DNA from: an uncultured Clostridia bacterium
GTDB lineage: Bacteria > Bacillota > Clostridia > Christensenellales > Aristaeellaceae
Assembly (NCBI GenBank): GCA_934663625.1
Contig: CAKUKP010000020.1
Coordinates: forward strand, 1 to 36,769
Direction of reading: 5' to 3'
Length of the DNA stretch: 36,769 nt
Shown here in pieces: positions 23,674 to 31,779 of the stretch. The notes under the pieces are model-generated. The model saw only the letters and a list, made by a program, of their open reading frames with translations. It made no database searches and was not told where the DNA came from. The number at the start of each line of letters is the position of its first letter. Positions within the stretch are counted from its first letter, which is position 1. Made by a program: the position numbers and the translations under genes.

Positions 23674-23696
23674 AGTTATTCCATTTTGATGATTTT

Positions 23697-25292
23697 CTAA
23701 TGCGGTCTTCTGCGATTTTCAGTTTCGTTTCGCCGCGGCGCGTTCCGGTAAGGGCTGCGCGCGTTCGGTGCACCCTGTGGTCTGCGCGGTGGAGCGCCCG
23801 CGCTGCCGGTGCGGTTCTGTCCGCCCGCGCCGCGCTGCATGCGCATCTGGCGCAGGTATTCCTGCCGCCTGCGTTCCAGAATCCGCCTGCGCGTGCGCTG
23901 CTTCTGTACGCGCCGCACGATCACCAGAACGATGATCAGCACCAGAATCAGAATCAGCACGACGATCAGAATTCTGAACAGCGTATTGCCGAACATCTTC
24001 AGGAACGGAAGCTTCTCCTGCAGGTATTCGCCAAGGCTGCGCTTTACTTCCTTCTTTTCGATATCGCGCCCCGCCACCAGCGTTGCCGTGATCAGTTCGC
24101 CGGTGCGCGCATCGGTGAAGGAATATGTGCCCATGATTTCGCCCTTGCTGATGGGCGCGGTCATCGGATGGGTAATTTCCAGCCGCGATCCGGCGACGAA
24201 TTCCTGCTCCACTGCGGGCAGCGCATCGGGATTATCGCGCTCGACCATGCGAACATAATTAGAGGAACTGACCTGCGCGATTTCAAGGTTCAGCCGGCCG
24301 CCGTTGATATCATTTTCGCTCGCATCGGAAACCACGAAGCTTGCGATCTTCGGGCTGGTCACGGAATACATCTGCTCCAGCGTGTATACATCGTAGCACG
24401 TCCAGCCGTAGGCGAACAGATACGCCGTATCGATCCAGCGTTTGGCCTTGGTAGAACAGTTCAGCACCACGGAAATCAGGTGTGCTCCGTCCTTTTCCGC
24501 CGCGCCGACAAAGCAGTTGCCCGCCGCGGAGGTAGTGCCGGTCTTTACGCCGACGCAGTAGGGATAATAGTATTCGGAATCGGAGCGCATCAGCATATGC
24601 TCTGAACGAAGCTTGATATCGCCGCGCTCGTTTACATGGATCGTCGCTTCCACCGTACCGGCGATTCTGCGGAAATCATCGTTCTGCATCGCGGTTTTGG
24701 TAATCAGCGCGAGATCATACGCCGTGGTATAATGATTATCCTGCGTATAGCCGTGCGCATTGGCAAAATGCGTGCCCGTGCAGCCCAGCTCCGCCGCGCG
24801 TTCGTTCATCCGGCGCACGAAGTTATCCACCGTGCCGGATACGATCACCGCGATGGCGTTCGATCCATCGTTGCCGGAATTGATGCACACGCCCAACAGC
24901 AGATCGCCGAACGTCATCGTTTCGCCGGGGTATACGGGGATCAGCGAACTATCGCTGGGCACATCGGCGGCGGCCTGCGGAATCGCAATTTCGCGATCCA
25001 TCGGAATGCCGCTCTCCACCGCCAGCAAAAGCGTCATGATCTTCGTGGTGCTCGCCGGATGCATCCGGATCTTATCATCCTTGGCAAAGAGCACGTTGCC
25101 CGAATCGGCGTCGATCAATACCGCGGACTGGCAATCCAGCCAATCGGCGGTCAGCTGGCTGTAATCCCTGGGCGGCTGCGTGGGTTCGACCGTCTGCGTC
25201 GCAAGCGGCGCGGCCTCCGACAGCGCGGCGGGACACAATGCCGACAGGGCAATCAACAGAATCAGAATAAGCGCAGCAAATCTGCGTTGCAT
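23697..25292 (-). CDS. D-alanyl-D-alanine carboxypeptidase (peptidase S11)
   Basis: 531 aa; ATG at 25292 with GGAGG eight bases upstream. Removes the terminal D-Ala of peptidoglycan side chains. Signal peptide RRFAALILILLIALSALCPA. Catalytic motifs SxxK in PASTTKIMT (about residue 80), SGN in CINSGNDGSNA (about 136) and KTG in VGVKTGTTSAAGN (about 247). A PBP5-type C-terminal domain follows, then one membrane span (LIVVLILILVLIIVLVIV, about 450-470) and a 60-residue Arg-rich cytoplasmic tail (RRRILERRRQEYLRQMR and similar). The tail is unusual. Related DacF-type enzymes act in sporulation, and the next gene is SpoIIQ-like. Confidence 0.95.
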   Translation of the reverse strand: MQRRFAALILILLIALSALCPAALSEAAPLATQTVEPTQPPRDYSQLTADWLDCQSAVLIDADSGNVLFAKDDKIRMHPASTTKIMTLLLAVESGIPMDREIAIPQAAADVPSDSSLIPVYPGETMTFGDLLLGVCINSGNDGSNAIAVIVSGTVDNFVRRMNERAAELGCTGTHFANAHGYTQDNHYTTAYDLALITKTAMQNDDFRRIAGTVEATIHVNERGDIKLRSEHMLMRSDSEYYYPYCVGVKTGTTSAAGNCFVGAAEKDGAHLISVVLNCSTKAKRWIDTAYLFAYGWTCYDVYTLEQMYSVTSPKIASFVVSDASENDINGGRLNLEIAQVSSSNYVRMVERDNPDALPAVEQEFVAGSRLEITHPMTAPISKGEIMGTYSFTDARTGELITATLVAGRDIEKKEVKRSLGEYLQEKLPFLKMFGNTLFRILIVVLILILVLIIVLVIVRRVQKQRTRRRILERRRQEYLRQMRMQRGAGGQNRTGSAGAPPRRPQGAPNARSPYRNAPRRNETENRRRPH

Positions 25293-25370
25293 GGCAGTTT
25301 CCTCCAAATATCGGCTCGTGCGTGCAGACAAATGTTTCACGCACGTAATATTCATGCTTTCACATCTACC

Positions 25371-25399
25371 ATTATAGCATTCGAAGGGCGTTTTGTACA
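25371..25399 (-). promoter_or_regulatory. Promoter of the carboxypeptidase gene
   Basis: TGTACA (25399-25394), 17 bases, TATAAT (25376-25371) on the minus strand. It lies back to back with the response-regulator promoter. Confidence 0.6.
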
Positions 25400-25435
25400 G
25401 TGGAACAGAAAATTCTAACATTTACAAGACAGGTC

Positions 25436-25464
25436 TTGCAATAGCCGTTCCAAACGTGTATAAT
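25436..25464 (+). promoter_or_regulatory. Promoter of the two-component/GerMN operon
   Basis: TTGCAA (25436-25441), 17 bases, TATAAT (25459-25464). Transcription would start near 25471, about 70 bases before the GTG at 25541. Confidence 0.65.
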
Positions 25465-25540
25465 AATATTGACGAAATCATGAAGCTGTAACGTTTATAT
25501 AATGCTTTGTTGGGAAATACGCAGGTTCGGAGGGTAAGAC

Positions 25541-26233
25541 GTGTCAAAAAAGATATTGATTGTTGATGATGAACCTTTAATCGTAAAAGGTTTGAAATAT
25601 TCGCTGGAACAGGACGGATATGAAACCGATTCGGCGCAGGATGGCGAGGAAGCCGTAAACAAATTTTTCGCCGGTCAGTACGATTTGATTCTGCTGGATG
25701 TGATGCTGCCCAAGATCGACGGCACCGAGGTATGCCAGCGCATTCGCGAACGCAGCAATGTGCCGATCATCATGCTGACCGCCAAGGGCGATGATATGGA
25801 TAAGATTCTGGGGCTGGAATACGGCGCGGACGATTATATGACCAAGCCGTTTAACATTCTGGAGGTCAAGGCGCGCATCAAGACGATCTTCCGCCGCACC
25901 GCGATGACCCAGCGCGATTCCGGCCAGCGCATCATCACCGTGCGCGATATGCAATTGAACATGAACAACCGCAGCGTGAGCGTCGGCGGCAAGGATGTGA
26001 ATCTGACCGCGAAGGAATTTGATCTGCTGCAGCTGTTCGTAACGAACCGCGGCAAGGTTTTCTCCCGCGAAAGCTTGCTGGAAACGATCTGGAAGTATGA
26101 TTATCTGGGCGATCTGCGCACCGTAGACGTGCATATCCGCCGCCTGCGCGAAAAGATCGAACGCGTGCCCAGTCAGCCTGAATACATCTTCACCAAGTGG
26201 GGAGTTGGCTACTATTTCACTGACAAGGATTAA
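25541..26233 (+). CDS. OmpR/PhoB-family response regulator
   Basis: 230 aa from a GTG start with GGAGG eight bases upstream. Receiver domain (1-120): acidic pocket IVDDEP (Asp9, Asp10), phosphoacceptor Asp53 in LILLDVML, Thr in IIMLTAKG, Lys in DDYMTKPF. C-terminal winged helix (about 135-228): LTAKEFDLLQLFVTNRGKVFSRESL and RTVDVHIRRLREKIE, YIFTKWGVGYYF. Closest in pattern to WalR/ResD/MtrA regulators. The next frame, a sensor kinase, overlaps its end by 29 bases. Targets unknown. Confidence 0.95.
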   Translation: MSKKILIVDDEPLIVKGLKYSLEQDGYETDSAQDGEEAVNKFFAGQYDLILLDVMLPKIDGTEVCQRIRERSNVPIIMLTAKGDDMDKILGLEYGADDYMTKPFNILEVKARIKTIFRRTAMTQRDSGQRIITVRDMQLNMNNRSVSVGGKDVNLTAKEFDLLQLFVTNRGKVFSRESLLETIWKYDYLGDLRTVDVHIRRLREKIERVPSQPEYIFTKWGVGYYFTDKD

Positions 26234-27689
26234 GGGAGTTCTGCACTCCATCCGCTGGAAGATACTGATTTCCTACCTGCTGATCATTTTAATCGCGTTT
26301 ACGGCGGTCGCCGTATCGCTGATTCAGCTGGTCGGCGATTATCTGTTTAACCAGCGAATCCGCGACGACCAGAGGATTGCCGAATCGCTTTCGGGGCAGA
26401 TCGGCGGTGCTCTGGTCGAACTTCATATGGACGAGGTACAATCGATCGTGCGCAGCGCTGCCGAAGAAAGCGCCGGGCGCGTTCTTGTTGTGGATAATTA
26501 CGGCGTGGTACAGATCGATACGCAGTCTACGCTGACCGGCACGCGGCTCGCCAATGCGGAAATCGCCAGCGTTCTGTCCGGCTCGGACAGCGATTACGGA
26601 TTTTATGATCTGGGCAGCGTGGATGGATTCTGGATTCGCGCCGCCGTGACCGGCTACAGCTCCGTGGGCGCGATGTCCGCATTCTATGCAAAGGCGGTCT
26701 ACGATGGCAGCGCGCGCATCGGCGTACTCGCCTACGTCTCCACCGTGCAGGAGATTTATGAAAACCTGCGCAGCATCCAGTTCAAAATCATCATCTGGCT
26801 TCTGCTGGTCGGCGCGCTGGCGCTTCTGTTCAGCCTGCTGGTGACCCGCATGTTCACCCGCCCCATCGGCGAATTGAGCGAGGGCATCCGCCGCATGACC
26901 GGCGGCGATCTTTCCACGCGCGTAAACGTGAGCGGGCACAACGAATTTACCGATCTGGCGATGGCTTTTAACAGCATGTCGGAAAAGATCGAAGCGCTGG
27001 ACAAAACCCGAAGTCAATTCGTATCCAACGCATCGCACGAATTGAAAACGCCGCTGAGCACGATGAAGATTCTGATCGAAACGCTTCTGTATCAGGATCC
27101 CATCGATCCCGCCATGACGAAGGATTTTCTGACGGACGTAAATAAGGAAATCGACCGTCTGAACCGCATCGTATCGGATCTGCTCACGCTGGTGAATATC
27201 GACAGCGGCGGTACGAAGCTGAATCTGACCGATATGAGCATCAGCGCGCTGCTGGAGGAACAGGTCAAGCGCCTGCTTCCGCTGGCGCGCGAAAACGGCA
27301 TTGAAATCAATTTGAACGCACGCGACGACATTCATGTAACCGGCGACGCGACGAAGCTTCAGCAGGTGATCTACAACGTAATCGACAACGCGATCAAATA
27401 TACCCCGCGCGGCGGCGAAGTGACCATCACGCAGACGCGCGCCGGACGCAGGGTGATCGTTCGCATCGCGGACACCGGCATCGGCATTCCGGCGGATGAT
27501 CTTCCGCACATCTTCGATCGTTTCTACCGCGTGGACAAGGCGCGATCCCGTGCGACCGGCGGAACGGGCCTTGGGCTTTCCATCGTAAAGCAGATCGTAC
27601 AGGCGCACGGCGGCACGATCACCGCCGAAAGCGTAGAGGGCAAGGGCACGACATTCATCATCGAACTGCCGATTCAGGCAAATGCATAA
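26205..27689 (+). CDS. Membrane sensor histidine kinase
   Basis: 494 aa. The stated start is a TTG overlapping the response-regulator gene; its ribosome site (GGGGAG) is too close, so a start a few codons later is possible, but no ATG occurs before the first membrane helix. Membrane helices at about 19-42 and 193-214 flank an external sensor domain of about 150 residues. HAMP region RMFTRPIGELSEGIRRMTGG follows. The phosphorylated His278 is in SNASHELKTPLSTMKIL; the catalytic domain shows NVIDNAIKYTP (N box), IADTGIGIP (G1), FDRFYR and GGTGLGLSIVKQIV (G2). Partner of the regulator just upstream; the signal is unknown. Confidence 0.94.
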   Translation: MATISLTRIKGVLHSIRWKILISYLLIILIAFTAVAVSLIQLVGDYLFNQRIRDDQRIAESLSGQIGGALVELHMDEVQSIVRSAAEESAGRVLVVDNYGVVQIDTQSTLTGTRLANAEIASVLSGSDSDYGFYDLGSVDGFWIRAAVTGYSSVGAMSAFYAKAVYDGSARIGVLAYVSTVQEIYENLRSIQFKIIIWLLLVGALALLFSLLVTRMFTRPIGELSEGIRRMTGGDLSTRVNVSGHNEFTDLAMAFNSMSEKIEALDKTRSQFVSNASHELKTPLSTMKILIETLLYQDPIDPAMTKDFLTDVNKEIDRLNRIVSDLLTLVNIDSGGTKLNLTDMSISALLEEQVKRLLPLARENGIEINLNARDDIHVTGDATKLQQVIYNVIDNAIKYTPRGGEVTITQTRAGRRVIVRIADTGIGIPADDLPHIFDRFYRVDKARSRATGGTGLGLSIVKQIVQAHGGTITAESVEGKGTTFIIELPIQANA

Positions 27690-27709
27690 CCGAAGGGAGG
27701 GCGACCGAC

Positions 27710-29269
27710 ATGCGAACGCGGCGTTTGCGCGCATTGATTGCGCTGATATTATCTCTTTCGCTGCTGTGCGCCTGTTCCGCTGGAAATCAGAATGCCGATT
27801 TCGCCGCGGAGGTGCAGCTTCCGGAGCCGCCCGCCATCGATGACCGGCAGATCATCGGCGAGCACCTGCCCGAACGCGAATGGGAGGTACGGCTATGCTA
27901 TCCATCCGAATCCGGCGCAGCGCTGGGCAGCGTCGCGCAGGTTTTTTATGCAGATAATCGAATCGATCTGATGCGCGATGTGTTTACCGCGCTGTTCAGC
28001 TCCGAAGCGTACCGGTATGCTTCGCGCGCGGGTCTGGGCGATATTCGTTTGCTGGATGTGGAATACAGCCGCGGCATCGCGGTATTGAATTTATCGATCG
28101 AAGCATCCGTGCATCCATCACAGCAGGACTATCTGAATATGTGCGCGGCGATTGTGAATACCTATCTGGATATCGACGGCGTGGATGCGGTTTCCATTCT
28201 GATTGCGAACCGCAGCGATTCGCTGTACGCCATGCCGATGGGCGTATTTACCGAGCCCATCGACAGCCTGACCAACGCCGTGGCGAAGCTGCAAACCGAG
28301 CAGAGCCGCTACACCGGCGCGCACGGCGATCCGATCATCCGCACCGCCGCGCTGTACTACCCCGCAAACGGGCAGCGCCGGTTCGTTCCGGAACTGCGCA
28401 GCATCCGTTTTTCCGAAAATAACCTGATTCAGGCGGTGATCGAGGCGATCGCGGCGGGCACGGAGTATCCCGCCTGCGCCGCATCCCCCATCCCCGAAAA
28501 TCTGAATCTGCTCTCCGACGCGCCGACCATAACCGTGACCGGCGATGGTCAGCGCATTGCGGAGATTGCCATATCGGATAAGGCGATCAATTATATGGCG
28601 CTTTCCGGCTTTGATCTGTGGCAGCTGTACGGATCGATCGTATTATCCGTGACCGGCTTCGTACCGGAGCTGGACGGCGTTCGCTTTTCGCTGGCGAGCG
28701 CGCAGGTGGATCAAATTCAAATCGGTTCGCGCGAAATCCGCTTTGAAAACGCCGTGATGCGCCGCGATGATTTTTCCGATCTGATCGGCGGCGCCGCGCA
28801 GATGATCTTTGCGGACGCGAACGGAAATCTTATGCAGATGGAATGCGCGCTTTCGCAATACGCGGCGCTTTCCCCCATGCGTACGCTACAGGCGATGATC
28901 GATCTGCCCACGCAGAACGCGGAGCTGCACAGCGCGTTCCCGGCGGAAATCACCGCATCGGATGTACTGGGCGTTTCAACCGAGGACGGCGTGGCGACCG
29001 TAAACCTCTCCGCGAATTTCTACGCCGCCTGCCAGCAGGCAGATGATGCGCAGGAGCGCAATATCGTCTACGCCGTAGTCAACGCGCTGTGCGCGTTTGA
29101 TTCCGTTCGCGCCGTACAGCTTCTGATCGAGGGCAGATCGATCAATACGCTCTCGCACAACGTATATCTGCGCCAGCCGCTGATCGATGATCCGGGCATG
29201 GTGCTTTCGCATTCCGCTTCTGCGACTACAGCGCCAGACGAATCCCCCGCGCCCGCATCCACGAATTGA
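27710..29269 (+). CDS. GerMN-domain lipoprotein
   Basis: 519 aa. ATG preceded by AGGGAGG. A short N-terminus and hydrophobic stretch end in LLCAC, a lipobox, so the protein is probably lipid-anchored outside. Two GerMN-type domains: one at about 70-160 (LGDIRLLDVEYSRGIAVLNL, AAIVNTYLDIDGVDAVSILI) and a second at about 400-480 (VSTEDGVATVNLSANFY, VYAVVNALCAFDSVRAVQLL). GerM has roles in sporulation envelope and germination in Bacillus, and the domain also occurs in LpqB, the lipoprotein that tunes MtrB in Actinobacteria. Third gene of the regulator-kinase operon, so it may modulate the kinase. Its 3' end overlaps the asparagine-synthetase-like gene on the other strand by 44 bases. Confidence 0.9.
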   Translation: MRTRRLRALIALILSLSLLCACSAGNQNADFAAEVQLPEPPAIDDRQIIGEHLPEREWEVRLCYPSESGAALGSVAQVFYADNRIDLMRDVFTALFSSEAYRYASRAGLGDIRLLDVEYSRGIAVLNLSIEASVHPSQQDYLNMCAAIVNTYLDIDGVDAVSILIANRSDSLYAMPMGVFTEPIDSLTNAVAKLQTEQSRYTGAHGDPIIRTAALYYPANGQRRFVPELRSIRFSENNLIQAVIEAIAAGTEYPACAASPIPENLNLLSDAPTITVTGDGQRIAEIAISDKAINYMALSGFDLWQLYGSIVLSVTGFVPELDGVRFSLASAQVDQIQIGSREIRFENAVMRRDDFSDLIGGAAQMIFADANGNLMQMECALSQYAALSPMRTLQAMIDLPTQNAELHSAFPAEITASDVLGVSTEDGVATVNLSANFYAACQQADDAQERNIVYAVVNALCAFDSVRAVQLLIEGRSINTLSHNVYLRQPLIDDPGMVLSHSASATTAPDESPAPASTN

Positions 29270-30944
29270 TCTGCAAAAGGTACGCCAGCATCTGCGGTCC
29301 CGTCATCAATTGCCCGTACCACGGCGTATCCGTAACGGACAGATCCGATGCGGCGATCTGTGCGACGCGCTCCACATCGATAAACGTCCACAGCGGCGCG
29401 CGCGTATCCGCGATCAGCTTCGTCATCAAATCCCGTATCAGATTCGTGTATTCCGCGCTGCACGTTTTCGGATACGGGCTTTTTTTGCGCATACGCAGCT
29501 TTTCCGGCATGATATCGCGCACCGTGCGCCGGTACAGCCCCTTATCGATTCCATCCATGCGCTTCATATCCCACGGCACGGAATATACATATTGCACGAT
29601 TCGATCATCGCAAAGCGGCGTGAGCACTTCAAGCCCGCAATCGCCGCACATTTTGGACGCGCGCTCCTGCAAATTCGGCATGAAATAATCCAGGCACAGC
29701 CTTTGCATCCGGAACAGATCGCGATCCGCGGGCTTCGCAGCTTCCACATCATAGCTGTTCAGCGAAGCTTCCAGCGCATTGCGCGCATAATCTGCAACGT
29801 TGATCTTTTCGCGTACATCGCGCCGCAGGATCGACGCACGAAGCTCCATGCTTCCCGACCATGGGAACATGCCGTTTTGAATTTCGCCGTTTTCGCGGAA
29901 CCACGGATAGCCGCCGAACACCTCATCGCCGCATTCGCCGGAAATCACGCTGGCATTGCGCTTTCGAATCTGACGGGCGAACAGCAGAAGCGATGTATCC
30001 ACGTCCGCCATGCCCGGAAAGCCGCGCGCGGCGACCGCCGTATCCAGCGCATCCGCGAGATCGCGCTGCTTCAAAAGCACCTTTCTGTGCAGCGTGCCGA
30101 ACGCCACCGAAGCCAGATGAATGTACGGCGCATCCATCTCCGGCCGGAATGCATCCGCCACATAATCGCGATCGTTGCCCGCGTAATCCACCGAATAGCT
30201 GTCCACCCGCCCAACGCGCTGGCAGAGCAGCGCGGTCAGCGCCGTAGAATCGATGCCGCCCGATAGCATGCACGCCGGATGTAAATCCACGCAATCGTTA
30301 ATCGCCTGTTCCAGCAGATAGCGCACGTGTTCTACCGTCTGTTCCTCCGAATCGGTATGCGCCTGCGCGCGCAGTTCAAAATACGGTATCTCCTGTGCGC
30401 CATCCGCATCGATGTGCAGATAATGCCCCGCCTTCAGCGCATGAATCGAGGATAGCGGCGTTTTTCCCGGCGTGCGCGCGGGTCCCAGTGCAATCAGCTC
30501 GCACAGGCCGTCCGCGTCCAGCACCGGCTGCGACGCGCCGCATGCCAGCAGCCCGTCCGGATGATCGGATACCACGATTCCTTCCCGATCTCCGGCGTAA
30601 AAAACGATCTGTTCCCCCATTCGATCACGCGAAACCAGCATGCGATCCTGCGCCGCATCGATAATCCATACGCTGCACGCGCCCTCGATGCGCGCGATAC
30701 AATCCGCGCCCCAGGCTTCATACGCCGCCAGCGCCGCCTCATTCTGATTTTCGAACTTTTTCCCCAGCGCGCGTTCGAGCGCAGCAGTGTTTCGCATTCT
30801 TCCGCGCACGTGCACCAGACAATCGCGGCTGCGCGCCACATCCTCGGTACCGATCATCATGTTCCCGCGCGACAGGCAGGCCTCCATGCCGGTCTTTTCC
30901 ATGCACGGCTTCAGATTGCGCTTATACGAACCGATCAATCCCAT
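29226..30944 (-). CDS. Asparagine synthetase-like protein with degenerate glutaminase domain
   Basis: 572 aa from the ATG at 30944, which has GGAG nine bases upstream; longer in-frame starts (31016, 30971) extend past the family N-terminus. The C-terminal synthetase domain is intact: PPi loop MLSGGIDSTALTALL (about 226), ISGECGDEVFGGYPWFR, NLQERASKM, EVLTPLCDDRIVQYVY and KSPYPKT. In AsnB it adenylates aspartate and adds ammonia. The N-terminus MGLIGSY corresponds to MCGIAGF, so the glutaminase nucleophile Cys2 is Gly, and the glutamine-binding NGE motif is RGR (VHVRGRMRN). It may use free ammonia or another nucleophile, like beta-lactam synthetase or lasso cyclase relatives. The stop overlaps the GerMN gene. 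Confidence 0.9.
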   Translation of the reverse strand: MGLIGSYKRNLKPCMEKTGMEACLSRGNMMIGTEDVARSRDCLVHVRGRMRNTAALERALGKKFENQNEAALAAYEAWGADCIARIEGACSVWIIDAAQDRMLVSRDRMGEQIVFYAGDREGIVVSDHPDGLLACGASQPVLDADGLCELIALGPARTPGKTPLSSIHALKAGHYLHIDADGAQEIPYFELRAQAHTDSEEQTVEHVRYLLEQAINDCVDLHPACMLSGGIDSTALTALLCQRVGRVDSYSVDYAGNDRDYVADAFRPEMDAPYIHLASVAFGTLHRKVLLKQRDLADALDTAVAARGFPGMADVDTSLLLFARQIRKRNASVISGECGDEVFGGYPWFRENGEIQNGMFPWSGSMELRASILRRDVREKINVADYARNALEASLNSYDVEAAKPADRDLFRMQRLCLDYFMPNLQERASKMCGDCGLEVLTPLCDDRIVQYVYSVPWDMKRMDGIDKGLYRRTVRDIMPEKLRMRKKSPYPKTCSAEYTNLIRDLMTKLIADTRAPLWTFIDVERVAQIAASDLSVTDTPWYGQLMTGPQMLAYLLQINSWMRARGIRLAL

Positions 30945-30988
30945 AACATCACGCTCCAATTCATCCATCATTCTATGTATCGCCTTGC

Positions 30989-31028
30989 GGCGCAATGCTT
31001 GCGCCCCGCTTTCCATCTGTGTTATAAT
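30989..31028 (+). promoter_or_regulatory. Promoter of the metallo-beta-lactamase-comEC-holA operon with a palindrome
   Basis: TTGCGC (30999-31004), 18 bases, TATAAT (31023-31028). A perfect seven-base inverted repeat GGCGCAA TGC TTGCGCC (30989-31005) overlaps the -35 and lies about 45 bases upstream of the asparagine-synthetase-like start on the other strand. A repressor site acting on both directions is possible. Confidence 0.5.
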
Positions 31029-31066
31029 TAAAAAAACGATGATTGTATCTCACAGGAGGTATATTT

Positions 31067-31777
31067 ATGCAGCTTACGATTCTTGGCAACAACGGCCCCT
31101 ATCCCGAAACCGGCGGCGCCTGTTCCGGATATCTGATCTGCGACGACGCGTGCAAAACGCGCATATTGATCGATTGCGGCACGGGCGTTCTGGCGAATTT
31201 GCGCAAATACGTGCTGCCGCGCGATCTGGACGCGGTGATTTTAACCCATCTGCACTACGATCACATGAGCGATATGCTGCCGATGATCTATGCGCTGCAA
31301 TTCGCGCCGCGCGATATGCCGCTGCCCGTATACCTGCCGGATTCGCCGGAAAACGTGCGCACGCTTCTGAATGTACCCGCCTACGATCTGCGGCTGATGG
31401 ATGCATTTCAAATCGGCGATATGCGCATATCCTTCGCACCGATGCGCCATCCCGTGGAAACGCGCGGCGTGCGCATCGAATGCGATGGCCGCACGTTCGT
31501 ATTCACCGGCGATACGAATGAAACCGATTCGATCGACGCGCTTGCGCAGGGCTGCGATCTTCTGATGATGGGCGCGGGACTCAGCCGCGACGACTGGCAC
31601 GAAAATGCGCCGCACCTTTCGGCGGAGCGCTGCGCGCGCCACGCGGCGGCGCTGCATACCAGGCTGCTGATCACGCACCTGAATCCGAAATACGATCCCG
31701 CCGCGCTGCTTGCGGAGGCGCAGAATGTACATCCGGATACGTTTGCCGCGCACATCGGAACCACGTATTCCGTTTAA
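31067..31777 (+). CDS. Metallo-beta-lactamase-fold hydrolase (RNase Z/YhfI-like)
   Basis: 236 aa from the ATG at 31067 with AGGAGG seven bases upstream. The zinc-binding signature is LTHLHYDHMSDM (HxHxDH) near residue 66; additional ligands lie in MRHPVETRG, FVFTGDTNETDS and LLITHLNPKYDP. N-terminal MQLTILGNNGPYPETGGACSGYL matches the ElaC/YhfI branch of the family. Substrate unknown; members include tRNA 3' processing enzymes and phosphodiesterases, but this one lacks the long RNase Z exosite arm. Three bases before comEC. Confidence 0.9.
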   Translation: MQLTILGNNGPYPETGGACSGYLICDDACKTRILIDCGTGVLANLRKYVLPRDLDAVILTHLHYDHMSDMLPMIYALQFAPRDMPLPVYLPDSPENVRTLLNVPAYDLRLMDAFQIGDMRISFAPMRHPVETRGVRIECDGRTFVFTGDTNETDSIDALAQGCDLLMMGAGLSRDDWHENAPHLSAERCARHAAALHTRLLITHLNPKYDPAALLAEAQNVHPDTFAAHIGTTYSV

Positions 31778-31779
31778 AC

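Noticed and set aside
31067..31777. Annotation as RNase Z
   Set aside because: The fold fits, but no exosite arm for tRNA is seen, so only the family name is given.
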